This document shows positions 38,442-51,032 of a stretch of DNA of 64,000 nt, piece after piece; position 1 is the stretch's first letter, and each line of letters begins with the position of its first letter. The notes beneath the pieces are model-generated. The model did no database searches, had not been told where the DNA came from, and was given only the letters and a program-made list of their open reading frames with translations. A program made the position numbers and the translations under genes. The stretch comes from Adineta ricciae (taxonomy: Eukaryota; Rotifera; Eurotatoria; Adinetida; Adinetidae), in NCBI GenBank assembly GCA_905250025.1, contig CAJNOJ010000046.1, forward strand, positions 434,001 through 498,000. Reading direction: 5' to 3'.

Positions 38442-40028
38442 GATTGATAATCAAACTTCAATCCGTGAAAGTCGATCAACTGTAATAGAAAATAATGAAA
38501 CTACTTTGTTTTTAATGAACGAAAAAATCCGTTTTCATACAACAGATTTTGATACGTTAAATTCAACTTGAAGATATTTGCTTTATCTTTTCAGCTAAAG
38601 CAGTGTTTTGTTCTCCCCTAATATTCGATTACTTTCAGACTATTCTATACTTTTTCCGACGGATTCTCCACGTGGATATTCAGATCCACGCTGTCTTTTC
38701 CAGGCATGTGTAGAATAATGAACTACAATGAACGGTCATTTGTAAGAAGAGGAAAAAAAACCCGACCAGTTTCGATACGCACATTTGTCTCTATCTATAT
38801 GAACAATCGAAATTCGAATCGAGGGTTAGCAGAAGATGAAGAAAGCTCATGGACAAATGAAAATTCTTTCATCATTATAAAAATGAAATCAATAACCTTA
38901 ATAAGCAGTTTTTGTGTCGTACATTTCTATCAGCATATCAATGATTACCATAAAGACATCATTGCTGACATTTTACATTTTAATAATCAATAATTAGGAA
39001 CAAAATGCAGGAACCATAGTTTTTACATTATTTGATCATGATACTCTAATTATTCGAGATATTTTGCAAAGGATGCATAAAAATAACTTGACAAAAATAT
39101 TTTTCCTTTAAAACTTCATAGATTTCATAAGTACGAAAGAAATGCTTCCATCCTGTCGACAATGGAATCAGCTAAAGTTTTGCAAAGTAAATATCGCACT
39201 AGAAAAGGATTGAAAGCACAGTAGAGAGTGTTCTTAGTCAAAACATGCCAAAAAAAAAGAATAGACTACTATCGTTTCTCTTGTTAGAAAAGAAATATAT
39301 GTTAACGAAAGAGAAAATGCTTTCTTCTCTTCAGAATGGAATCTCTTGATTACGCCTACTTAAACCAGTTTTTGACAAGATCAATAAAAAGTACACAAGG
39401 TTTTTTTTTTCAAAGCCAGTTTATTTGATTCGTTCTGGGCGAAATCTAGGCAACAAATATCCATATAATTTGACCTTCGATTTCTCTCGTACATATACCT
39501 ATCAATTATAAAATTATAACATATGACTTTCTCCATTATTATCTTATGTAATATTCACTTGATAATAATTATGTGAGAACCTGTGTTCTTTTTTCCTTTA
39601 TATACTTTTGGGTACATATTTTGATTAGTATGACCCCCTTTTTTTCCTTCTCTATATTAGCAACGCTAGTATGGAGTTATTTTCGTCGTAGTCTTTTTTT
39701 TCTCTCGGTATCGAATGAAAGCATTTTCTTCGCAACAACAACTCTTGCTCTGTTCCTTACGTCCTGTTTTCTAAGCGTCTGACAGAACGGCAAATGTGCG
39801 TTGGTATATGTTCTAGCTGGAGGAAACAGAAAATCTTAGGCTTTTTCCTCTCGTTTTTTATGTGCGACTCGAAACGTCTGTATGAGGACAAAAACAACAT
39901 AAGCGTGTTTTTCACATCGAGAAAAGAACTAGATACTTTGTTTTCCGCGTTTTGTTTTACTATTTCGCTAGTTATTTTTGTTATTGTAGATTGATTATTA
40001 TTAAAAACTTTGTCAACATATAAAAATC
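38442..40028. other. Divergent intergenic region, Piwi / glycogen phosphorylase
   Basis: About 1.6 kb between divergent genes, AT-rich with T-runs. The ORFs 38706-38993, 39573-39782 and 39794-39994 have no recognisable content and look fortuitous. It presumably holds both promoters. Confidence 0.45.
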
Positions 40029-43000
40029 ATGTCAAAATCATCGACAACAGTTCCATTAACCGATAAGGATCGTCGTAAACAAATTTCGATTCGAGGTCTA
40101 CCAGTCTTGGAAAACGTTGCATCAGTTAAGAAAACTTTCAATCGTCATTTACATTTTACAATTGTCAAAGATCGTAATGTTGCTACCAATCGTGATTACT
40201 ATTTGTCAACAGCATATACGGTACGCGATCATCTCGTTGGTCGATGGATTCGCACCCAACAGCATTATTATGAAACGGATCCCAAACGTGTTTATTATTT
40301 GTCATTGGAATATTACATGGGACGATCTTTATCAAATATGATGATCAATCTTGGCATTGAATCAGAATTGGATGAAGCTTTATATGAAGTATGAATTGAC
40401 AAATGAAAACTCGGCAATTTCTTGTTATTTGTTCGTGTCTATTTAGCTTGGCTTATCGATCGAAGAATTAGAAGATTTTGAAGAGGATGCTGGTTTAGGT
40501 AATGGTGGTCTTGGTCGACTTGCCGCTTGTTTTCTTGACTCAATGGCTACATTGGGATTAGCTGGTTATGGTTATGGTTTACGGTAAAAATGAAAATCTT
40601 GGATTTGTTCGCTTTTCTAAATGGTTTGCCTTTTCTTTATTGTTAATTAGTTATGAATTTGGTATATTTCAACAAACAATTAAGGATGGTTTTCAATGTG
40701 AAGAGCCTGACGATTGGTAATGAACCGGAAATAATTGATGGCATTCTTTATGTCGATAGTTATGTATAGGTTACGTTACGGAAATCCATGGGAAATTCCT
40801 CGACCAGAATATCAAATACCTGTGAATCTCTATGGTCGTGTTGTTGAACAAGATGGAAAGGCAAAATGGGTTGATACCAAAGTATGATTTATTCAATATA
40901 TAAAATCGAAAAACAATGAGATTCCATATTTATTTAGGTGATTATGGCAATGCCATACGATACACCGGTGCCTGGCTATAATAATAATGTAAACAATTTT
41001 GTTTTGAGAATCTTTTTCGAAATATGTTTTTCAACTTTTAGGTCGTTAATACTCTTCGCTTATGGAGTGCTAAAGCAGCTCAAAAATTCAATTTTCAATT
41101 TTGTTCGTATTCAATTTTCTTATTCAAAATGATTTTATACATAAATTCAATTTTAGTTAATGATGGAGACTATCTCAATGCTGTCAGCGATCAAAGTTTA
41201 GCTGAAAATGTAACACGGGTTCTTTATCCAAATGATAATGTAATTATCCATCTATTTAACTTCAAAGCTAGACAAGCTTTTCTCCTTTGTTCTACGTAGT
41301 ATATGCAAGGAAAAGAACTTCGTTTGAAACAAGAATATTTTCTTGTGGCTGCAACTTTATCCGATATTATCCGACGATACAAGCATTCAAAATTTGGCGT
41401 CACTGCATCAACACGTGATGATTTCAGTACATTTCCCGATAAAGTAAGTTTATACATCGTTTCCTGACTGAAATTCACACGCAATCTTTCGATAAAACTA
41501 ACAGGTTGCGATACAAATGAATGATACACATCCGGCGTTGACTGTCGCAGAATTGATGCGTTTGTTAATTGATGTCGAAGGTTTATCATGGGATCGAGCT
41601 TGGGACATAACAAAACGATCATGCGCTTATACCAATCATACGTTGATGCCTGAAGCTGTTGAACGATGGTCAGTGGGGTTATTGCAACATGTTTTACCAC
41701 GACATTTACAAATTATTTATGACATCAATTTACGTCATCTTCAAGTAAAAGAAAGAATCTAAAAATCATTTTCGCGAGATTACCTTGTATGATGTTTTAT
41801 TCAAGGAAGTAGCTACTCGTTATCCAGGTGATCACGGTCGTCTTCAAGCTCTTTCGGTTGTCGAAGAAGGTGGAGATAAACGAATCAATATGGCCTATTT
41901 AGCTATTATTGTATGTCTAAAATTCTCGATTCTTGAATACGATGATCGGTTTTGATACATAGGGATCTCATGCAGTGAATGGTGTTGCACAAATTCATTC
42001 AGAATTATTGAAAACAACTTTGTAAAATTTTCTTTCATTTAATATATTTACTTGAAAGGTATTTCTATTTGATATTAGATTCAAGTCGTTCTATGAATTA
42101 TCGCCAGAAAAATTTCAAAATAAAACAAATGGAATTACTCCACGTCGTTGGCTAGTTCTAAGCAATCCTAATTTGAGTGATGCAATTGCTGAAGTAAGAC
42201 AAATTGTTTTCACCGAAAACAACTCTTCATGAAGAACGTATTTAGAAAGTCGGAGAAAATTGGATCACAAATCTCGATGAATTGAAAACTTTACGAGAAT
42301 TCGCCGACAATGAGATGTTCTTGCGGGACATTCAACGTGTCAAGCAAGAAAATAAACAACGTTTAGCTGAATGGCTTTTGAAAACACACAATCAAAAGAT
42401 CAATCCGTTGTCATTGTATGATATGCAGGTGAAACGTATTCATGAATATAAACGACAACTATTGAACGTTTTACATATTATTACTCTATACAATCGAATT
42501 AAAGCGAATCCCAATGGAAAATATGTACCAAGAACAGTGATGATTGGCGGAAAGGTTTATATAAAAACGAAAAAAACTTTCATGATGTGATGCTTTTCTT
42601 TCTAGGCTGCTCCTGGTTATCATATGGCAAAGAAGATTATCAAATTGGTACGTGTTGCAGTGTTATCAAGAATTGCATCGAAAATTCGTTTCTGTTTAGG
42701 TTAATAGTGTTGGTAAAATTGTTAACAATGATCCGGTGGTTGGTGATCGTTTGAAAGTCGTTTATCTTGAAAATGTAAATGATCTTTTGTGTCAGATGAG
42801 GGTCTTCCTTCTAAGTAATCGATGAAATTTTAGTATCGTGTGACTATGGCTGAGCAAATTATTCCAGCAGCTGATTTATCTGAACAAATCTCTCTTGCCG
42901 GCATGGAAGCGAGTGGCACATCTAATATGAAGTTCATGTTGAATGGAGCGTTGACAATCTGTACATTGGATGGAGCAAACGTTGAAATGGCTGAAGAAGT

Positions 43001-43661
43001 TGGCAATGACAATATTTTTATCTTTGGCATGACAGTCGAAGAAGTTGAAAAACGCAGACAAGAAGGGTATGAGAACAATTTGAGATAAGATTGAAAATGT
43101 CAATGGTTGCCTTAGATATCGCGCACGAAATTTTTATGAAAAGATTCCTGAACTCAAACAAGCATTGGATCAAATTAACAGCGGATACTTCTCACCGGAG
43201 GATCCCGAATTATTTCATGACATTGTCAATAGTTTATTATGCGAACATGGCGATCAGTATGTATCTTTGGATTGAAGAGATAGAATAGATATCGTTTTCG
43301 TATGCGTTTTAGTTATATGCTCTTAGCTGATTATGAAAGTTACATTCAGTGTCAAGGACGGGTTGATGAACTTTTCAAAGTAAACCAGTTTCATTTGGTC
43401 AGGTTTCTTGACAACAGGTTCTCTTCTTCCTAGGATCCACTTGCCTGGACGAAGAAAAGTCTTTTGAACATTGCTGCATCGGGTAAATTTTCAAGCGATC
43501 GTACTATTGCGGAATATGCTCGCGAGATCTGGGGTGTTCAACCAGCACTTCAACCATTACCTAATCCCCATGAAGGTCGACCTGGCACGAAAAATGAAGG
43601 CGAAGAAACACATGGTTCATCAGCATCACTTCAAGATTCAGCCAAAAAGAACGAACAATAG
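40029..43661 (+). CDS. PYG: Glycogen phosphorylase
   Basis: Releases glucose-1-phosphate from glycogen using pyridoxal phosphate. About thirteen exons, roughly 850 residues as usual. The N-terminal regulatory site [11 protein letters not shown] contains the serine equivalent to Ser14 phosphorylated by phosphorylase kinase. Other family motifs are [92 protein letters not shown]. The PLP lysine lies in [20 protein letters not shown] (about 42905-42955). The C-terminus ends in a Gly/Glu/Ser-rich tail stopping at 43661. Splice phases are continuous where checked. Animals usually have one to three copies; the single gene here cannot be assigned to muscle, liver or brain type. Confidence 0.93.
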
Positions 43662-44979
43662 TCAATCATAGCCCTCTACTTTACCATTTAGCCAATAGTT
43701 CAATTAATCAAATAGACTTTTCCCATCAGTTCTTACTATTTCATACAGTTTACTCTATCACATCTTACGACGAAATAAATCTATTAATAAAATTGCAAAT
43801 CATTAATATTAGTGTGGAAGGAAAAAATGCACAAATATCTTATATAATCAACAAAACGGATGTGTGACTGTTATGGAAAATCTTTTCTTTTTAGATTGAT
43901 GATTCCATTCTTTTCTAAAACAGAAAAGAACAGAGTGAATGATCATAGGCGTGAAGCATTACGCATTAACAGTTGTGACGATCTCTAAGGTAAACAGAAG
44001 CGCTATATAGGTCAATTGGAGAAAGTAATTCACAAACTATAACCAAAGTCCATCCAGAACTAATTTTCTACATATTCGAGAATCTTCTCAGGAAACTGTA
44101 TTCTATATCACTGTATGTGAAGGAGTGCTTTTTTATCTCTTAATTAGTTTAACGTTGTATATTATCTGTCATTCTAAACTAAGCAGTTAGCAATAAAAAA
44201 GGTTTAAGTATTCGTTTGTTATGCGGATTTATTGCTCAAGAATGCTTTGCATGGGTTGTACATCGTTTAGATACAGAAGATGAAGTGGGCAACATAATAA
44301 ACAGCGTGGAAGAAGAAGCATACTGATGAAAACAAAATTGAAGGACACGACGCAAGGATGGTCGCTAATACTGATGTTTTACTTTCGTTGTTCTAAAAAG
44401 AATTGCGGGGTTTTTGTTAACGAATTTGTGTGAGCGACCCTCGTTGTGGAACGTACCAGATTTTTTTTGTAATCGATAAGATCCGCCCATAGCCGGACAC
44501 GGTCATCAATTCCTTCGATAGAATTCTGGTCCGGGGGTAAAAATGGAAGCTTGAGGTCCACCGTCTCAAAACAAGTCACTTTGACCTTCAATCAGCTAGT
44601 ACTTAATTCGACAATCTATATGCCATAGTTCGTGAGAAATGAGATAAATATCTTTTCTCTGCGCATCCAGTGTGCATTTGTATGATGACCAGAGACATCT
44701 AGAGAGGCTTTTATTCAATACGACAATTTTCTAACTCGTTACTTGCAGTTCTTTGTTCGTAGTGAATGGATGAACGAAAAACGAAGGTAAAAAGTAAGAC
44801 GATGTATAGAAGAAAAGTATATATTCATTATCGATTATTTAACTCATATCAAGTCATATAATTACGTCATCCTTCAGTCGATTTGATTCTATTTTCTTAT
44901 TGCTGTGTAAATGTACAATGACTCATTATTCTTTCGTAAACTTTCAGATCACTAAAGAATCATTTTATTCTAATTAACA
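43662..44979. other. Intergenic
   Basis: About 1.3 kb between two plus-strand genes. A minus-strand ORF at 44379-44591 (70 codons, MKVKVTCFETVDLKLPFL start) sits in a slightly GC-richer patch and could be a gene fragment, but I recognise nothing in it. The rest is AT-rich. Confidence 0.4.
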
Positions 44980-46907
44980 ATGCCCGCTTCCGGTAAGTTA
45001 ACTGATAAATGCTATAAGTAACATGATACTTGACTGTTTTAGTTCGGAAAAAAGCTGGTCGATCGTCACCAAAAAACAAACAAGCAGCAACAACTAAATC
45101 GAAAAAACGTACACTCGAAGACGACAGTGATCTTCACGATGGTTCGTAGAATTTCAAAGCAACCTTTTCATTTCATTATTCTCTTCAAAATAGATTTACA
45201 CAATGGAGATAGCCATCCACAAAAACGAACTAGGCCAGCACCTGATGTCGTTCATCTGACAAGTAAATATCTCAAAATTTTAGAAAAAAACGATTAGAGG
45301 CTAGCTTGTTCTCCTTCGTCTCTAGACGGTCATGCAACAAAGGCCAAATCGCGTGCAAAAACTCCTTCAGCATCATCCGTCGTCAATGTGTCTTGTCCAT
45401 CGTTTTCGCTTTCAACGGCTGGTCAAGTCTTAGCTGTTGGTGATAATGGCATGGCACAACTGGGTTTGAAAAGTGCGATTAGTGAACGACAAAATCCTCA
45501 ACCAGTACCATTACCTGAACTTGTTGTACAAATCGCTTGCGGTCCGCTGCATTCCGTTTGTTTGACACAAAAAAATCAAATCTATACATTTGGTTGTAAT
45601 GATGAACATGCATTAGGCAGAGCGGATGTCAATGACGAAGATGACGACGAAGCTGATCAATTTGGATTAGTTGATCTGAGTGGAGTTATGGATGTTAATC
45701 AAGAAAAGATTGTTCAAATAGTAGCCGGCGATAGTCATACATTAGTATTATCGGATGCGGGGAAAGTTTATGGTAAGACAGAAGAAATTGTTTTCTTGCT
45801 AGAAATTACTCGTTATCTTGTTCACGAATAGGTTGGGGTACATTTCGTTCGAGTACAGCGGGCGTATATGGTCTCGTACAGAAAGGTGTTATGGCAAAGA
45901 CTCCTGTTGAAATAGTTTTACCGGAAAAAATTGTGAAATTAGCAAGTGGTTATGACTTTGTTTTGTTTCTCAGTGAAACTGGACATGTTTACTCGTGTGG
46001 AAACGGTGAAACGGGTCAACTTGCTCGATTAAATCGTTACGCAGCCGAAGATGGCCTACGCGGTGGCATTGGTAAAGAATTTTAGATTGAAATATCTTTT
46101 GTTAAATGAAAATCTAACTTCGTTCGTCTTTAGATCGACTAATCCGACCTGCACCGATCATTTATAATCGAATGGGAATTAAAGCAAGAAATTTACTATT
46201 TGACGATATTTTCACTGGCTCACATCACTTCTTTTTGAAAGTACATGGTCATGATTGGATCTTAGGTGGCGGACTAAATAATTTTAATCAACTCGGTAAG
46301 TCAAGAGATCGGAGTCAGTATCGCTATAAGACTGCGAAAAATTCTTCCTCTTCAATCATCTTATATGAACAGTATAGTGACAAGATTTTCACTTTGATTT
46401 AGGTTTACCATCCGATGAACCAGTTTATTTTCCGACATTTATTCCATCCCTCGAAGGTAAAAAATGGGTGAAATTTTCCGGTGGACTACATCACACACTT
46501 GGTCTCACTGCAAATGGTAATAGACAACTGTATTCATTCGAAACTAACTTCTACTTGTTCTTCTTCATCTAGGTGAAGTATATGCTATAGGCCGACATCA
46601 TGAAGGTCAATTGGGTATTGATCAATTGACCGGACAGCTCACTGAACCAACATTGATCCCAAACCTATCGGATATTGTTGACATATCTTGTGGCAATCAT
46701 GTTTCATTTGTGATCAATCGATCTGGTAAAGTCTTTTCATTTGGAGCTGGCACGTCCTTACAACATGGTCATGGTCAACAAGATGTAAAAATTCCGCGAA
46801 TGATGTCATCGAAATACATGGATATTAAAATGGCTCTTAATATAGCTGTTGGCGCTCAGCACACCTTATTTCTTACACATGATAACCCTAAAAAAGATGA
46901 AAATTAG
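44980..46907 (+). CDS. RCC1: RCC1, chromatin-bound Ran guanine nucleotide exchange factor
   Basis: Generates RanGTP on chromatin. About eight exons. The first codons MPAS splice to a basic nuclear-localising tail (VRKKAGRSSPKNK, KSKKRTLEDDSD; then KRTRPAPDVVHLTNGH). Seven RCC1 blades follow: GQVLAVGDNGMAQLGL; CGPLHSVCLTQKNQIYTFGC; AGDSHTLVLSDAGKVYGWGT; ASGYDFVLFLSETGHVYSCG; FSGGLHHTLGLTANGEVYAI; CGNHVSFVINRSGKVFSFGA; and the closing AVGAQHTLFLTHD. The basic tail, the DED-rich loop after blade 1 and the arrangement of blades match RCC1 itself rather than other RCC1-repeat proteins. A 3' splice-like CTTTCAG lies about 30 nt before the ATG. Confidence 0.88.
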
Positions 46908-47230
46908 TTGAGAAGAAAAGATTATTCTTTGTTATTGTTGTTTGCTTTTTTATGTCACGAATTTTCCCTTTTTTTTGCTATTATGTGGAATTTTTTTTCC
47001 TTATGAATTTTTTGTCATTTGCTTAACATAAATAAAACAGAAAGATGAATTTGAAATGAACATAAATCTGTGCATTCATTTCGAATGTCTGTTTATTTTT
47101 TTCCTGTATGAATTAAATAAAAGAAAAGTAGACGCTTGCATTTCACTTTAGACTTGATGTCGAATCATTTTTCTTCTTTTGTTTCTAACCATGGTCAATC
47201 ACATGTCGAGAAAAACCTTCGATTCACTGT

Positions 47231-47247
47231 CAAAGGCTCCGCCTTTG
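47231..47247. repeat. Hairpin palindrome
   Basis: CAAAGGCTCCGCCTTTG: 7-bp perfect stem with a 3-nt loop, locally GC-richer than its surroundings, eight bases before another palindrome. Confidence 0.7.
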
Positions 47248-47254
47248 CGAAATA

Positions 47255-47270
47255 CACAAGCATGCTTGTG
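47255..47270. repeat. Perfect 16-bp palindrome
   Basis: CACAAGCATGCTTGTG is identical to its reverse complement. It may be a dimeric protein-binding site or a remnant of a repeat end. Confidence 0.7.
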
Positions 47271-47860
47271 ATGAATGATAGTCTGTACTGGATAATCTAT
47301 GAGTCATAATTATTGAACAATTTACTCTCTCAAAAAGACAGTTGAGTACAAATTCTTTGGATAGTTCATCTTGAATATTCAACATTATCAAGTAGGAAAC
47401 AACAACAAAGAAAAAACGTGAAAAAGGAGCTGAAGAAAAAGAAACATCCATCGTTGTAACTGTGTCTATTTGAATGCAAGTTTGTATTATAAAAAAGAGA
47501 AGTATAAGAGAAGAGAAACAAGAACAAGGAAAGAAATGAAAAATACACAAATCGTGTTGTAACAAGAAGAAAAAGAAAGTGATGTTCACTTGTCAATAGC
47601 TGAGAACCTATCTACATAAATAGTCAATTTACCATCCTCATCTTTAATAATATATATATGTATACGTATATATTTGTAAGAAACATTAAAGGAAAATAGC
47701 AAACAAAAATACGAGGAAATCTCTCTGATAATGATGGTCAAATTGTAAACAAAATATCCAACAAAGAGAAAGAATGGTGAAATGCTTTTTTTTTCTCCAT
47801 TGACAACACACATACACACTCGGTTTCGACTAGCACAACAATAGATGATCTTTTATTCAG

Positions 47861-48988
47861 TTAAAATGTGTCTAAAGAATTGTCGTCAGTCATTCCATTT
47901 GACGATGACGAAGGGTCCGATGGTTGATGATTGATGTTATTCGTTCGAGAGTATTCCTAAACATTCATCAAGACAATTATTCGAAGTTCTCATTGCAAAA
48001 CTCACTGTAACAGGCACAACAGGATAGTTCGTCCAGCCGGGCACATTATTAGTGTCGGTATTTGGCCCTAAATCAACAAATTAGTCGTCAGTTTCATTTC
48101 ACAAGTCATTTCGTTTACATCTCGTTGGTTGAAAAGGATTTGTTGGAGAAGTCTGATGAAGTAAATTATTTGACGGCTGAATATTCATTTCATGTGGTTC
48201 ACCAACGTTCATACCGAGAGAATGACATTGCTCAAGCTGTTGAGTGATTCCCATTAGTCCGCCTTCTTCAACGCTCGCAATTAACCAAATCGGATCTGAA
48301 TGAAGCAATTTCGAGTTCTCAATTCAAATTAGCTAATATTTATCCTACCTCCAAAGGGTACGCCAGCTGAAGTGAATAGACGCCACTGTGATCTGATGAT
48401 TTTCGGCGTGAATGGACTGGTTATATCAACCGAAATGTTTGTTTGTTCACCTGGTGCTAGTGAACCAACATAGATTTCATCACGATCTTGCAATCGATCA
48501 CCGTTAACAAATCTCAATGAGCAGTTCGTTGGCCATGGTTCACTGCCTGAAAAAAAAACAGCAGATCATTTCACTTCGTATTCAATTCCATTGACTTACC
48601 AGAATTTTGTACACGCCAAGTTTTAACAAATCTGGTATTGGGTGGAATGGCTTCACCTTCGCCAACAGTAACATCGGCAACAAAACGCATTTGTGGAATC
48701 TTATCTGTCGGCATTTCAGCATCATAGTACGCAAGAATAGCTTCGTTTAAATTCCTAGAAAAGATTCTCATAAATACTTGGACATTCTCCTTTTCTAAGT
48801 TACCAGTTGCTCATTTCAAGAAAGAAAGCACATCCTTCGTCCGTCAACATTGCATTTGTCGTCGCGCGAAATTGTGCAATTAGATCTTCTCGATTACTTG
48901 TAGTAATGGATCGTAATCTTTCCATTAGATCTTCGTCTAAATTCGCCATAGCAGGATTGGATGATATAGGTTCTGAATCGACATCCAT
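47861..48988 (-). CDS. ILRUN: ILRUN (C6orf106-like): UBA-like plus NBR1-like FW domain
   Basis: Cytosolic/nuclear regulator described in vertebrates as an inhibitor of IRF3/NF-kB-dependent transcription. Five or six exons, about 270 residues. The start MDVDSEPISSNPAM is followed by the UBA-like helical part (ITTSNREDLIAQFRATTN; DEGCAFFLEMSNWNLNEAIL; AYYDAEMP). The four-tryptophan NBR1-like domain follows: DVTVGEGEAIPPNTRFVKTW; RVQNSGSEPWPTNCSLRFV; SPFTPKIIRSQWRLFTSAG; FGDPIWLIASVEEGGLMGIT. The C-terminus is Asn/Ser/Pro-rich and ends DDNSLDTF. Domain order and wording match human ILRUN closely. Confidence 0.9.
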
Positions 48989-49374
48989 GGATCACAACAC
49001 AGTAAATGAAATACAAAAAAAGAAATTCGATCTGAAAAACAAGCAGAATGAAAACATGAACATATGATTGGCATTTTGTATATCTTGGTAAATAAATAAC
49101 ACTGGGTGTCCTCGAAAATGAAAGTACAGTGCCCTATTTCTTCTGAAGGTCTTTAAAAATTTATATACAAGAAAGAGTTTGATGTTAAAATATAACTGAT
49201 TTCTTTGACGAATCAATTTCCAAAGAAATGAAACACAGTGACGTCATTATTATTCTTTGTTTAATTATAAAATAAACAGAACAGAAAAAAAAGAGAATCA
49301 AACGAAATTATCAGATAATAGTATGTAATGTATATGGCGAAATATCCTGTATACGATAGTCTCCGTGACTTCGA
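48989..49374. other. Intergenic
   Basis: About 385 bp upstream of ILRUN, AT-rich, also holding the 3' region of the first SPTSS-like gene. Nothing else supported. Confidence 0.35.
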
Positions 49375-49620
49375 TTAACGTATCAAAACCGTCGATAAAT
49401 TTGGGATTGTCGAATGTATAATATTATGAATATGAAATGGAACATATACAAATGCTGAGTAAGTCACTAATGAAATAGCACAAAAGAAGATGCTCATCAT
49501 CAAGATTCTTTCCCATGGTTCCATGACATAGAGTGTTGTTACTAAGAGAAACTGCATATATAAATGCTGGAATGTTTGATATAGACAATTAAACCAAGAG
49601 GATTTTCTTGTTGGTTTCAT
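49375..49620 (-). CDS. Serine palmitoyltransferase small subunit-like protein 1
   Basis: 81-residue single-exon protein. The core YMQFLLVTTLYVMEPWERIL followed by a second hydrophobic segment (MSIFFCAISLVTYSAFVYVP) and FHIHNIIHS matches SPTSSA/SPTSSB, the small subunits that activate ER serine palmitoyltransferase and set acyl-CoA preference. The hallmark MEPWER is intact. The ATG is directly preceded by AAATTAG, like a 3' splice site. A paralogue lies 1.15 kb upstream on the same strand. Confidence 0.85.
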   Translation of the reverse strand: MKPTRKSSWFNCLYQTFQHLYMQFLLVTTLYVMEPWERILMMSIFFCAISLVTYSAFVYVPFHIHNIIHSTIPNLSTVLIR

Positions 49621-50774
49621 CTAATTTATAGGAGAAAGCAGATAAAATGAAGTTCGAATATACAAGATTACCATCGATTCGTCGTCGGTTTTGGATAAGG
49701 TATTCAAATACGATGTTCGACGTGTTACATTCATACTTCACAAAAGAAAAGGAAAGGTGTCCTGCTTTATTTGATCGTCGATCCTTTCAACTGAGCTTAT
49801 ATGCACGACTTGATCGAGGCAAAATAAAATGAATATACAAGAAGCAACCGTAGTAACGCACTTAACTCGCAAGCAAGTGATCGCGTTGGTAAAACAAAAA
49901 TAGCAGAGAAAGAGTGACAGAGACAGAGGCGGAGTAATCGTTACAATAGAAGCAGGAGAAAAAGATTGTGGAAGAAATGAGAAACGAAGTGATTGAGCTT
50001 TAACTCATATATGTGAAACGGCGAGAAAAAACAATGGATGAAAATTTGTCGTGTTAGACAAAAATATTCATTTGGTTAAATTATAATTGCAACCGAAGGT
50101 CGTCTTCGATTGATAAACAAGCCATCGAAAGTGAGAGAGAGAGAGAGAGAGAGAGAAGAAAAACCAACCACGCGCACACAATAAGCTACATGAATGGGCT
50201 ATTGATACAATTATTTCTTAACGCAAGATACAACACGCATAAAACGGTAAGCGGCTGCTTATGTATATTTATTACAGGTAGGAAACGCATTTATACTATG
50301 CATAATTACTCTCTTAATCGCAAAGTGAGTAAAATCTTGATCAAGTTCAGAATGACCTTATATATCTAAGGAAAAAGTAACTAGAGTAGCGTGGGTAGGA
50401 AATTCGTGCTGTTATTTCAAGAACATTCCTGCGATCGTGTGTAAACTTTTCTTTTCGAAAGTTTCAAGTGTTCTTTGAAGACTATAACGGTATTACATCA
50501 CATGAGTGATACAAATTGTTTTTTCTTTTAACAGAAATGCGCCATTCCAAATCAGTACTGTCTATTCGATGCACTCTTTTTTCGTGTTTAATCACGTCAA
50601 ACGCTAAACGAAGATTTTTCCGAAGACAAAAGTAATTCAATTGAAAACGATCGTATTTTTTTATTGTTACCTTATTTAAGTATTCAGTAAGCAATAAACT
50701 CACATTGAATTGTTTGAAAATTTCTCCTAATCAGTTTGTGGAAAAAGCGTTTATGGTAAATATTTGTCTTTTAT
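49621..50774. other. Intergenic between the two SPTSS-like genes
   Basis: About 1.15 kb, with a GA dinucleotide repeat at about 50131-50156. ORFs 49647-49832 (+) and 50482-50703 (-) have no recognisable content. Confidence 0.4.
50131..50156. repeat. (GA)n microsatellite
   Basis: About thirteen GA units in tandem between the two SPTSS-like genes. Confidence 0.85.
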
Positions 50775-50978
50775 TCACGAGTAGAATTGTATCATTGAGC
50801 GAACATGATGTGGAAGGAACACTAATGCCGAGTAGAGAGCTGTGGAAAGTATCGCGAATAATAAGGTTGAGAACAGCAATCGTTCCCAAGGTTCGAGCAT
50901 GTACAGGGCAGTATTTAAGAGATACTGAAGATAAAGCCAATGAATAAATTTAAAGAAGCGACGAATGTAAGATAACAT
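50775..50978 (-). CDS. Serine palmitoyltransferase small subunit-like protein 2
   Basis: I choose the ATG at 50978 (MLSYIRRFFKFIHWLYLQYL), giving 67 residues, close to the 71-76 of SPTSSA/B. An in-frame ATG at 51032 would add 18 residues with no family match. The core LQYLLNTALYMLEPWERLL and then STALYSALVFLPHHVRSMIQ carry the MEPWER-type motif (LEPWER) and the second helix ending in FLPHHV, very like human SPTSSA. It is single-exon. It and the 49375-49620 gene are a diverged tandem pair. Regulation of sphingolipid synthesis at the ER is expected. Confidence 0.85.
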   Translation of the reverse strand: MLSYIRRFFKFIHWLYLQYLLNTALYMLEPWERLLFSTLLFAILSTALYSALVFLPHHVRSMIQFYS

Positions 50979-51032
50979 TGTTTTCCAGTGACAATTTTTG
51001 TAGGTGTACGATAGTTTGTCTAAAATGTACAT

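Larger units (their letters stand above)
46908..47860. other. Convergent 3' region with two adjacent palindromes
   Basis: About 950 bp between RCC1 and ILRUN ends. It includes several AATAAA signals (47027, 47116), palindromes at 47231-47247 and 47255-47270, and an AT microsatellite near 47647-47675. The minus-strand ORFs here are Phe/Ser-rich low-complexity shadows of A-rich sequence. Confidence 0.45.

Noticed and set aside
47366..47596. Phe-rich minus-strand ORFs as membrane proteins
   Set aside because: They translate A-rich low-complexity 3' region sequence and match no family.
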